This document shows, one piece after another, positions 7,149-13,182 of a DNA stretch of 15,443 nucleotides (position 1 is the first letter of the stretch; every line of letters begins with the position of its first letter). The notes under the pieces are model-generated. The model did no database searches and was not told where the DNA came from. It worked only from the letters and a program-made list of their open reading frames with translations. Source of the DNA: an uncultured Eubacteriales bacterium (GTDB taxonomy: Bacteria > Bacillota > Clostridia > Oscillospirales > CAG-272). A program made the translations under genes and the position numbers. The stretch is taken from the NCBI GenBank assembly GCA_905187695.1, contig CAJJIY010000031.1:1-15443 (forward strand), given 5' to 3'.

Positions 7149-7895
7149 TTATGAAAGCGTTTGACCGGCCGTAATTTTGTTTTCTTCATTCCGCGCGGCG
7201 GAAATCCCCCACTTGGGCAGGAGCGAAAGCGCCGTATCTTCTGTGGGGGCAACGGTAAAGGTAAAGGTGCCCACCGCGGCGACCTGCTCACTGTAATAGA
7301 TCCGGCCGCCAAGAGTCACGGTGCAAAAACCGGTGGCCGATTCGGTCCCGGTGGCCGACAGCGTGACCGTATAGGTCTTACCGGCCGTGAGCGCATACTG
7401 CGTTCCGGTCGGAGTGACGGTCTGTCCTGCCTCATCGGTGACGGTGAAGGCAAGTTCATAACGATCCGGCGTCCGGATGTCCGACACGCCGCCGACGCTT
7501 TCGGACGCGGTGAACCACGCGAAACTGACCCCGCAAAGGCAAATGACGCAAAGACAAACAGCCAACACGCAGGGCGCCAGCATATGAGTAAGACCATCGC
7601 TGTGCCCGCGCGCGCTTTTCTCTTTCGCGTTCTTTTGGCGGCAGGTGAAAAAGCGATCCACCCGCCCCACATTCCGCCGGGTGACAAAAGGAATCAGAAG
7701 AAGATAGTGACGGCGCAGCTTCCCCGCAAGATAACGGTATTCGCCGTCCTCTCCGGCATGGCACATTTTTTCTGTCAGGCGCCTGGTCTCACGGTTGAAG
7801 CGTGTGAAAAACACAATGGCTCCCGCCACAAGGCCCGCCGCCGCCAAAACGATGAGCACCACGCCCCAGACTACTGCGCTGTTTGCGTTTCCCAT
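7149..7895 (-). CDS. Membrane protein with internal SipW-type signal segment
   Basis: A 248-residue protein I do not recognise as a named family. Residues 8-30 form a first transmembrane helix. A basic, probably cytoplasmic stretch follows (31-105, many Arg/Lys, with a short hydrophobic YLLLIPF). A second hydrophobic segment (107-125, rich in Cys) ends in SFAWFTAS (124-131), the signature of SipW-processed TasA/camelysin proteins. The last 115 residues are Thr/Val/Gly-rich with beta character and probably lie outside. It looks like a TasA-type exported domain with an extra membrane-anchored N-terminal part. If SipW cuts near 131, both halves separate. I took ATG 7895 with AGGAG 11 nt upstream; the frame is open up to ATG 7943. 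It is the last gene of the SipW operon, after a hairpin-rich 144-nt gap. Confidence 0.75.
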   Translation of the reverse strand: MGNANSAVVWGVVLIVLAAAGLVAGAIVFFTRFNRETRRLTEKMCHAGEDGEYRYLAGKLRRHYLLLIPFVTRRNVGRVDRFFTCRQKNAKEKSARGHSDGLTHMLAPCVLAVCLCVICLCGVSFAWFTASESVGGVSDIRTPDRYELAFTVTDEAGQTVTPTGTQYALTAGKTYTVTLSATGTESATGFCTVTLGGRIYYSEQVAAVGTFTFTVAPTEDTALSLLPKWGISAARNEENKITAGQTLS

Positions 7896-7939
7896 TCCGT
7901 CCGCCGCTCCTTTCTCTCTTTTTTGCATAAAGTTTACAA

Positions 7940-8005
7940 GCAATCAAAAAGCACAACCGCCGTTATGCGCTTTGATTGCCTCCACTCCCCCGCGCGGGGG
8001 AGTGG
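7940..8005 (-). repeat. Two adjacent inverted repeats in an operon gap
   Basis: 7982-8005 is a perfect 24-nt palindrome (arms CCACTCCCCC and its complement around GCGC). Next to it, 7940-7948 and 7971-7979 form a 9-bp inverted repeat (GCAATCAAA) around 22 nt. On the minus-strand mRNA they fold one after the other between the beta-helix gene and the last gene. There is no T-run after either, so I do not call them terminators. Confidence 0.8.
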
Positions 8006-8039
8006 GGCTCTCGTCTGTCAGACCCAAAAGTCCGGAAAA

Positions 8040-9272
8040 TCATTTTGCAACGACGGTATACCATGTTTCGCCGTTTTCCTGCTCGGCGCTCACAACCTTG
8101 TAGCCCTCGGCCACATAGGTGGTGCCTTCGCCTTCCGGATTGGCGGAAGGATCAAAGTTGACAAAAGTGCCGCCCTTGATGGAAATGGTGGCCGTTCCGT
8201 TTTTCCACGGAGTGTCTGGGCAGTTGACTACAAACTTGGCATAGTGAGGAAACTGCGCCTTGCAGGTGGGCGCCATATCAAAGAAACCGCCGTTGATCTC
8301 AAGGCTGCCCTTTTGAACCTGCACGGCCGTTACAGCGCCATAGAAATGACCGCCGTTGATGACGACCCTGCCGCCGTTGACATTGATACCATAGACCTGC
8401 TCACTACCAGCCTCGCAATTAAGTTCGCCGTTACCGTTGATGGTCAGCGTGCCGCTTTCCACAGCTGCAAAGGCAGGGCTCGCCTTGCCAAAGCCTGCGG
8501 CTGCGGCTGCGGGGTCAACCGTCAGCTTGCCGGCAAGGTTCAGCACAGTGTCCTTTTTGATGGTCATCTGCGGCTGCAGGTGGTTATCGTTTCTATCTAC
8601 TGCCGGGGCGACCGGCACTTCCTGATTGATGGACACGATACCGCCCTTTTCAAACGCTTTGGCCAGTTCCTCCGCATTCACCACCGGGAAGGTAGCGGCT
8701 TCATTTGCCTGCGTGGCCACCACGGTGATGCCGATACCGGCGGCCGTAAGGCCCTGATATTCGTTGCCGGCGGCCTCGTCCATGTGGAAAGTCAGCGCGA
8801 AGTAAAGCGAGGTCCCGCCTGCGGGAAGAGGCGCCTCAAGGTCGCCGGTTTCGTCTTGCAGAATCGTATCGGCCCTCCTCAGCACTTCACGCAATTTGGA
8901 ATCGCCGTCAAAGCCGTTTATGATGTACTCAAACCGAACCGGAAGCTTGCCGTTGTTGCGGACGCGCAGTTCGGGGAGCTGATAGGTGCAACCGGGTTCC
9001 CAATAGGTCTTGGCCTTGTGGCCGTCCACGGTGAGGAAAGGAAGGGTCTTACCATTTGCATCGGCCCATTTGCTCGGCACGCCGGCCTCATCCCACTCAG
9101 TGGCATATTCCAGCACGATATCCAGATTGCCCGCCTGAATTTGGTTGGTCCCCGTGGTCGCGCTGTCGGTAAACCACGCAAAGGTGGTGCCGGTGAGCAT
9201 CGCCACGCACATGACTACGGCCGCCATGCTGAGAAGCAGGGCGCGTCTGGTTGTTTTGCTGCTCTTCATCAT
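8040..9272 (-). CDS. TasA/camelysin-like secreted protein with C-terminal beta-helix-like domain
   Basis: A 410-residue secreted protein. After basic residues (MKSSKTTRR), a hydrophobic segment (11-30) ends in TTFAWFTDS (29-37), the SipW-type signal. Then comes a TasA/camelysin-like beta domain (about 38-187) with IQAGNLDIVLEY, LRVRNNGKLPVRFEYII and GNEYQG, as in TasA-family proteins. From about 196 the chain changes to Gly-rich short strands (GTLTING, GRVVINGGHF, GSLEINGGFF, ATISIKGGTF), typical of a right-handed beta-helix, and closes with NFDPSANPEGEG...AEGYKVV...WYTVVAK. GGAGG precedes two tandem ATGs; I use the first. It follows its paralogue by 25 nt in the SipW operon. Probable role: surface fibre or matrix subunit whose helix module contacts sugar or partner proteins; this is inference. 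Confidence 0.85.
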   Translation of the reverse strand: MMKSSKTTRRALLLSMAAVVMCVAMLTGTTFAWFTDSATTGTNQIQAGNLDIVLEYATEWDEAGVPSKWADANGKTLPFLTVDGHKAKTYWEPGCTYQLPELRVRNNGKLPVRFEYIINGFDGDSKLREVLRRADTILQDETGDLEAPLPAGGTSLYFALTFHMDEAAGNEYQGLTAAGIGITVVATQANEAATFPVVNAEELAKAFEKGGIVSINQEVPVAPAVDRNDNHLQPQMTIKKDTVLNLAGKLTVDPAAAAAGFGKASPAFAAVESGTLTINGNGELNCEAGSEQVYGINVNGGRVVINGGHFYGAVTAVQVQKGSLEINGGFFDMAPTCKAQFPHYAKFVVNCPDTPWKNGTATISIKGGTFVNFDPSANPEGEGTTYVAEGYKVVSAEQENGETWYTVVAK

Positions 9273-9297
9273 TTAATCTCGCCTCCAAAAATTGTTA

Positions 9298-10443
9298 TCA
9301 GTCCGCAACGACCGTGTACCAGTCGCCGTTCTGTACCACATGATAGCCTGCGGCCACAACCACTTCACCCTCGCCGGTCTGCGCGTTGGAAGGATCAAAC
9401 TGGTAGAAGGAACCGCCCATGACCGTAATCTTGGCGTTGGAACCGTCCTTGCAGTTGAGCGTCCATTTCGGCGTAACGCACTTGAAAGTGCCGCCCTTAA
9501 TGGTGATCTGCGCGTTATCGGCCGCATAAATCAGGTCATACTGCGTGCTGTCGCCGGTAATCTGCTGCCTGAAATCGCCGGATTCGATGGTCACCGCGGC
9601 ATTATTTACGGCATAAACAGCCATAGCATATCTCTCCCGCTCGACCGCAAAAACCGAATCCGCCTTGATCGTAGTGGTACCGCCCAAAATATGAATCGCA
9701 CCGTCCTTGGCAGCGGCCTGAATCTTGCCGGTGATTTCATGGGTGCCGCCGGTATATTCCACACGCTTTGTCACAAGCTCAAAATCCGCCGCGCCGGCCA
9801 CATCCTGAATGGCCGTGACCTGAATACCAATGCCGGTGATTTTGGAAGTAAAGGTCTTGCTCTTTGCGTTGGCCTCGTTGCCGACAGAAGCGGGCATATA
9901 GACCACCATGGCAAAAGGATCCGTGGACGCGCCGGCGGCCAGCGTAATCCAGCCCTCGGTGAACTGAACGCCCTTCTTGAGCGCCTTTTCGTTGGCGGCA
10001 ATGGCGGCCTGCGCCGCTGCGTCATCGGCAAACGCCGCGTCCACCTGCGCTGTGCCGATCTTCAGATAATCGCCGACATAGTAACGATTCCCCAGCACGT
10101 TCATACCCCTGCTCACATTGTAGTTGTGGGCAAACTCGGTGGAGTATTTCAGGTTCAGCGTGCCGTTGTTGACGATCTTCAGGTAAATATACTCGGTGTG
10201 ACCGGGTGCCCAAAGCGCGTTGTTGTCAAAAAGCTGTGTTTCGGCCGTGGCCTCTTTCCAGGTCACCATGTCTTTGCTGTACATCAGTTTGACATCCAGA
10301 TTGCCGGCCTGAATTTGGTTGGTCCCCGTGGTCGCACTGTCGGTGAACCACGCAAAGGTCGTGCCAACCAGCATTGCCACGCACAGGAAGGTTGCCAGTA
10401 CGCTGAAGATCAATGCTCTTTTGGCTGTTTTGATGCTTGTCAT
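9298..10443 (-). CDS. Paralogous TasA-like secreted protein with beta-helix-like C-terminus
   Basis: A 381-residue paralogue of the protein encoded just downstream. The signal ends in GTTFAWFTDS (27-36), and the next residues through QAGNLD are identical to the paralogue. The body differs: the TasA-like part (about 37-215) has WAPGHTEYIYLKIVNNGTL and a longer Ala-rich insert (136-156). The second part (about 225-381) has short Gly-turn strands (AAVTIESGDF, AQITIKGGTF, AKITVMGGSF) and the same ending, FDPSNAQTGEGE...AAGYHVV...WYTVVAD. AGGAGG lies ten bases before the ATG, directly after two tandem copies of a 13-nt repeat. A nearer ATG (10450) is out of frame. SipW is the gene before it. Likely exported and assembled together with its paralogue; ligand unknown. 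Confidence 0.85.
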   Translation of the reverse strand: MTSIKTAKRALIFSVLATFLCVAMLVGTTFAWFTDSATTGTNQIQAGNLDVKLMYSKDMVTWKEATAETQLFDNNALWAPGHTEYIYLKIVNNGTLNLKYSTEFAHNYNVSRGMNVLGNRYYVGDYLKIGTAQVDAAFADDAAAQAAIAANEKALKKGVQFTEGWITLAAGASTDPFAMVVYMPASVGNEANAKSKTFTSKITGIGIQVTAIQDVAGAADFELVTKRVEYTGGTHEITGKIQAAAKDGAIHILGGTTTIKADSVFAVERERYAMAVYAVNNAAVTIESGDFRQQITGDSTQYDLIYAADNAQITIKGGTFKCVTPKWTLNCKDGSNAKITVMGGSFYQFDPSNAQTGEGEVVVAAGYHVVQNGDWYTVVAD

Positions 10444-10457
10444 TGTTCATTTTCCTC

Positions 10458-10483
10458 CTTAAAAGTATTTCTTAAAAGTATTT
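10458..10483 (-). repeat. Tandem 13-nt duplication touching a ribosome binding site
   Basis: Two exact head-to-tail copies, 10458-10470 and 10471-10483, reading AAATACTTTTAAG on the minus strand. The 3' copy supplies the first G of the AGGAGG of the beta-helix gene. Confidence 0.9.
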
Positions 10484-10528
10484 TTTCAATGACTGACTCT
10501 GTTTTCTATGTAACACGGTTACCCGCAA

Positions 10529-11242
10529 TCACATCTTGGGTTCTTGGGCCGGGGGCGTTTCTCCGGTCTGCGGCTGTACGCCGCTCTCCTTCAGTTTTTC
10601 TTTCATTTCCAGCAGTTCTTTCATCATCCGCTGGGTCTCGGCGCGTTCGGCCGCAAGCCGGTCGCGCTCGGCCTTCATTTCAGCCTGCTGTTCGGATTTG
10701 TATTTCCGGAAGAGCCGCACACAGCGCGCGCCCTCCAACAAAATAAGCACCATAAAGGGAATGAGTATGCAGACAATGTAGCCCGGCGTGCTCTTGAGGA
10801 ACTGAAAGAATTTGCCCACTTTCGGAACGCGCCCCTCATATTTTCCGATGACAAAGGGATAAGTGACCACAGTCTCGTCATCGGTATCGGTGGTGGTACC
10901 GTAGGTGACAAATCCCGGGATTCCGTCCGCGTCGGTCGTCAGGCGACGGATCTTGTGGGTGATGGTTTTGCCGTAACTGGCCTCGTTGCGGGAAGTAAAG
11001 GCGATGATGTCCCCTTCCTTCAGCGTTTGCGGATCGACATCCTTGATGAGCACCAGATCGCCGGCGGCGAAATCGGTCTTTTCCATGGAATCGGTCAGAA
11101 CCACAAAGGCTCTGTAGCCAAACAGCTTCCGGTCGGCCCTGTCAAAAGTGGAGACGGAAATGGCCGTGAAAACCATCATGAAAACGGCCAGCGCAACCAC
11201 CAGCCACACCGCCACGGTGCGGGCAATTTTCAGTGCTTTCAT
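10529..11242 (-). CDS. sipW: SipW-type (ER-type) signal peptidase I with C-terminal coiled coil
   Basis: A 237-residue membrane protease that removes signal peptides of TasA/camelysin-type proteins. TM helix at 7-30; nucleophile Ser52 in VVLTDSMEKT; His96 in GKTITHKI in place of the Lys of ordinary bacterial signal peptidases, the mark of the SipW/ER type; second TM helix about 154-170. After this comes a highly charged Lys/Glu/Arg helix (180-220), a likely cytoplasmic coiled coil, and a Pro-rich tail. SipW-type enzymes normally end soon after the second TM, so the tail is an addition. AGGAGG lies 12 bases before the ATG. It sits in the middle of the operon, between two TasA-like genes and two FAWFT-signal beta-helix genes, its evident substrates. 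Family call is firm. Confidence 0.92.
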   Translation of the reverse strand: MKALKIARTVAVWLVVALAVFMMVFTAISVSTFDRADRKLFGYRAFVVLTDSMEKTDFAAGDLVLIKDVDPQTLKEGDIIAFTSRNEASYGKTITHKIRRLTTDADGIPGFVTYGTTTDTDDETVVTYPFVIGKYEGRVPKVGKFFQFLKSTPGYIVCILIPFMVLILLEGARCVRLFRKYKSEQQAEMKAERDRLAAERAETQRMMKELLEMKEKLKESGVQPQTGETPPAQEPKM

Positions 11243-11294
11243 CCTTTCGGTGCTCCTCCTTTTTGATGTTTTTTAGTCTTGCCGGTTTTCGGAT

Positions 11295-11840
11295 TCAGTC
11301 AAACAGGCGATCCGGATTGTTCTTGGTCTGCGTGGCCTCGGCACACACGGTAAATGTGAGATCGTTCTTTTGCATTTCGTTCCCACTTTCTTCCGGGAAG
11401 CTGAAATAGGCCGTGAGATTCCGGCGCTGACCGATGCCCAGCGCGTCCTTTGCCGCGGAGACATTTTCCCGGGTCAGCCCGGCTACGCTGCCGGCATAGA
11501 GCGTTTCGTCGCCGTCCATGACCGTCACGGTCAGCACATCGGCCAGCCCGCCGGACACATCGGTGAAGTAGATTTTATAGTAGACATCCAGCGTGCTCTG
11601 ATTTTCGATGAAAAAATCTTTTTTCACGGTCATGCCCGGTTCGAAGAGCAGGTCGTTCTCGCGGATGAGCGGCTGACCGTCGTTGAGATTGATCTTGACC
11701 TCGGCGGTCCCAAAGAGGTTGTTATCCACCGAAACGCCGGCATAGACAAGGGCAAAAGTGGTCAAGCACAGGCAAAGCGCCAGAGTGACCAGTGTCGCAA
11801 TGCCGCCGGTCAGCCTTTTGACCGTCTTGATTTCAGCCAT
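11295..11840 (-). CDS. TasA/camelysin-like secreted protein
   Basis: A 181-residue exported protein. Residues 9-34 are a signal/anchor segment (TGGIATLVTLALCLCLTTFA), with FALVYAGVSVDNN instead of the FAWFTDS seen in the later genes. Then GTAEVKINLNDG (44-55), LFEPGMTVKKDFFIENQST and LDVYYKIYFTDV match the strand order of the TasA fold. A short C-terminal part ends in NNPDRLFD. I placed the start at ATG 11840 (SD GGAGGGG, seven to nine bases upstream). It overlaps the 3' end of the upstream gene by 31 nt, so translation is coupled. SipW follows 52 nt later. In Bacillus the equivalent proteins form matrix fibres; the same role here is likely but inferred. Confidence 0.82.
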   Translation of the reverse strand: MAEIKTVKRLTGGIATLVTLALCLCLTTFALVYAGVSVDNNLFGTAEVKINLNDGQPLIRENDLLFEPGMTVKKDFFIENQSTLDVYYKIYFTDVSGGLADVLTVTVMDGDETLYAGSVAGLTRENVSAAKDALGIGQRRNLTAYFSFPEESGNEMQKNDLTFTVCAEATQTKNNPDRLFD

Positions 11841-12646
11841 TTCTTGATCCCCTCCTTGTACTTGGCAACCACGGACACAAGAACCATGACACTGCCCGTT
11901 GCAGTGGAAAAGCTGGCCCATGTGACAATATCGGATCCGCCTTTTTCCTCCGGCGAGGGCGTGAGGTTTCCGGTCTCTTCCACCCGCCACGAAAAATCGG
12001 CGCTGAGCTTCTGACCCTGATATTCGTTTCCCACACCCGTGTCCAGACCCACGGTAATCTCAAAATACAGTTCATCGGTGGCGTCCTCGGCCGATCCGGC
12101 CAATTTGGCGGCCGCCACCTCGGGCATATCCCGCATCAGACCCTCGTAAAGGACCAATCCATCCTCCCCGCCGTTCGCCGGGAAGGATCTCAGCGTGACT
12201 GTCAGAACCTCGGCCAGTTTTTCATAGCCGGGCTTGACCGCCGCGCGAAAATGCACCGTGACCTCGCCCCGGTGAGAGACCTGTACGCAAAAGCCCTTGG
12301 TCTCGCGGTCGCCCGGAAGCATATTGCCCAGTGCAAAGGGTGTGTTGTCAAGCGACTGCCGGCGGTACAGACGGATGGTGGCCGCCTCTTCCCCGGCGGG
12401 TGCGCCGGCCTTTTCCGGCGCGTCCGCCCCCGGAGCGGCATCATCATAGGAAGCAAGGAAAAGCAGGCCGCCGGACATTCCGCTCCCGGCGCCCGGCCCG
12501 ATTTCGTTATCCGGCACGGTAACGGTTGCGCCGCCTTTTCCGGAGAAATATCTGACAAGAAAGACCCCGGAAAGCGACAAAAGACTGACGGCCAAAAGAA
12601 CGGCAAGCACCGCGATGGCGATTTTCATTTTTTTAGCCATTTCCAT
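11810..12646 (-). CDS. TasA-like domain protein anchored by two membrane segments
   Basis: A 278-residue protein, first gene of the SipW operon. Residues 7-31 are a hydrophobic signal/anchor. A Gly/Ala/Pro-rich linker follows (36-88). A beta-rich domain (about 90-222) contains FALGNMLPGDRETKGF, VTVHFRAAVKPGYEKLAEVLTVTL and GNEYQG...SADFSWRVEE, recalling TasA/camelysin domains; the last motif recurs in the beta-helix protein at 8040-9272. A second hydrophobic segment (about 241-260) precedes a basic tail (KEGIKKWLKSRRSKG), so the domain would be held outside by both ends. ATG 12646 has AAGGA nine bases upstream; the frame is open further, but those codons lie in the promoter. A membrane base or anchor for the fibre, TapA-like in role, is my inference. 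Confidence 0.78.
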   Translation of the reverse strand: MEMAKKMKIAIAVLAVLLAVSLLSLSGVFLVRYFSGKGGATVTVPDNEIGPGAGSGMSGGLLFLASYDDAAPGADAPEKAGAPAGEEAATIRLYRRQSLDNTPFALGNMLPGDRETKGFCVQVSHRGEVTVHFRAAVKPGYEKLAEVLTVTLRSFPANGGEDGLVLYEGLMRDMPEVAAAKLAGSAEDATDELYFEITVGLDTGVGNEYQGQKLSADFSWRVEETGNLTPSPEEKGGSDIVTWASFSTATGSVMVLVSVVAKYKEGIKKWLKSRRSKG

Positions 12647-12730
12647 AAGCGTCCGTCCTTTCTGTTTATAACACCAAATCTTTCGTTCGGGCAGGCCCGC
12701 TCGCCCGGGCGCTCCCCTCGACCACCCCTC

Positions 12731-12758
12731 ATTATAGCACTCCTGTAGAAAAAAGCAA
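12731..12758 (-). promoter_or_regulatory. Promoter of the six-gene SipW/TasA-like operon
   Basis: On the minus strand: -35 TTGCTT (12753-12758), 16-bp spacer, extended -10 TGCTATAAT (core 12731-12736). RNA start near 12724 leaves a 78-nt leader with a GC-rich hairpin. The words CTTGCTTTT and GTGCTATAATGA are identical to those in the PHP gene promoter. Confidence 0.82.
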
Positions 12759-13004
12759 GTGAAGTTCCGTATTTTTTTACTTTTTGTGACTTTTAACCAA
12801 TCGAAAGGCCCCGAAAGCCCGGGGCATTTTGCATACATTGTTCAAATCAAATAAAAAGTCGAAGTAATATATGAACAAATATCTGCGCCCATTCTCCCGC
12901 CGAAAGCGTTCCGCCGCTTCTCCGAACCATCCAAAAACGCGCGATTTCCCTGCGCGGGAAAAGCCGGGCATCCGGTTTCGGGCGCTTGGCTTTTTCGGTA
13001 TTGG

Positions 13005-13026
13005 CGCGCTCCGACAGCGGAGCGCG
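13005..13026. repeat. Perfect 9-bp hairpin with CTCCG stem
   Basis: Arms 13005-13013 and 13018-13026 (CGCGCTCCG/CGGAGCGCG) around ACAG. No T-run follows on either strand. It shares the CTCCG/CGGAG stem core with hairpins at 13041-13064 and 13160-13173. Confidence 0.75.
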
Positions 13027-13040
13027 GATGCAAGCGAAAC

Positions 13041-13069
13041 CTCCGAAAGACCCGGCTTTCGGAGCTTTT
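13041..13069 (+). repeat. 9-bp hairpin with short T-run, possible terminator
   Basis: Arms 13041-13049 and 13056-13064 (CTCCGAAAG/CTTTCGGAG) around six bases, followed on the plus strand by CTTTTCTT. It looks terminator-like on the plus strand, yet no plus-strand gene lies upstream. Confidence 0.55.
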
Positions 13070-13182
13070 CTTGACAGAGCCCGGAAACATATACTTTGAG
13101 AAGGCCGGGCGGCGGGTGCAAACAAGTGATGCCGACGCGCTTTGGCGATTGCAGACAAGCCGCTCCGGAGCGGGCGCCTTTC

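Larger units (their letters stand above)
12647..13182. other. Gene-free stretch between the SipW operon and the diguanylate cyclase
   Basis: No gene is supported in these 536 bases. The left 112 hold the operon leader (with a GC-rich palindrome near 12697-12712) and its promoter. Next is a hairpin at 12808-12825 (GCCCCG/CGGGGC) followed by ATTTTG on the plus strand and only CCTTTC on the minus strand. Further on come several palindromes: 12946-12962 (weak), 13005-13026, 13041-13064 and 13160-13173. One of these presumably ends the diguanylate cyclase transcript, but none has a proper T-run on that strand. Open frames here are short, Arg/Pro-rich and lack SDs. Confidence 0.7.

Noticed and set aside
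7161..9422. A 753-codon open frame on the plus strand, antisense to the last SipW-operon genes; similar long antisense frames at 806-2176 (+), 9292-10746 (+), 4667-5641 (-) and 5454-6566 (-).
   Set aside because: Products are His/Arg/Gly-rich with no family motif, lack SDs and run exactly opposite well-supported genes. They arise from GC-rich codon use.
12871..13074. Plus-strand 67-codon frame in the gene-free stretch, with minus-strand frames at 12847-13158.
   Set aside because: No SD, Arg/Pro/Ser-rich low-complexity products, interrupted by hairpins.
13071..13100. Plus-strand promoter with TTGACA at 13071 and TATACT downstream.
   Set aside because: Spacing is only 13 bp and no plus-strand gene follows.
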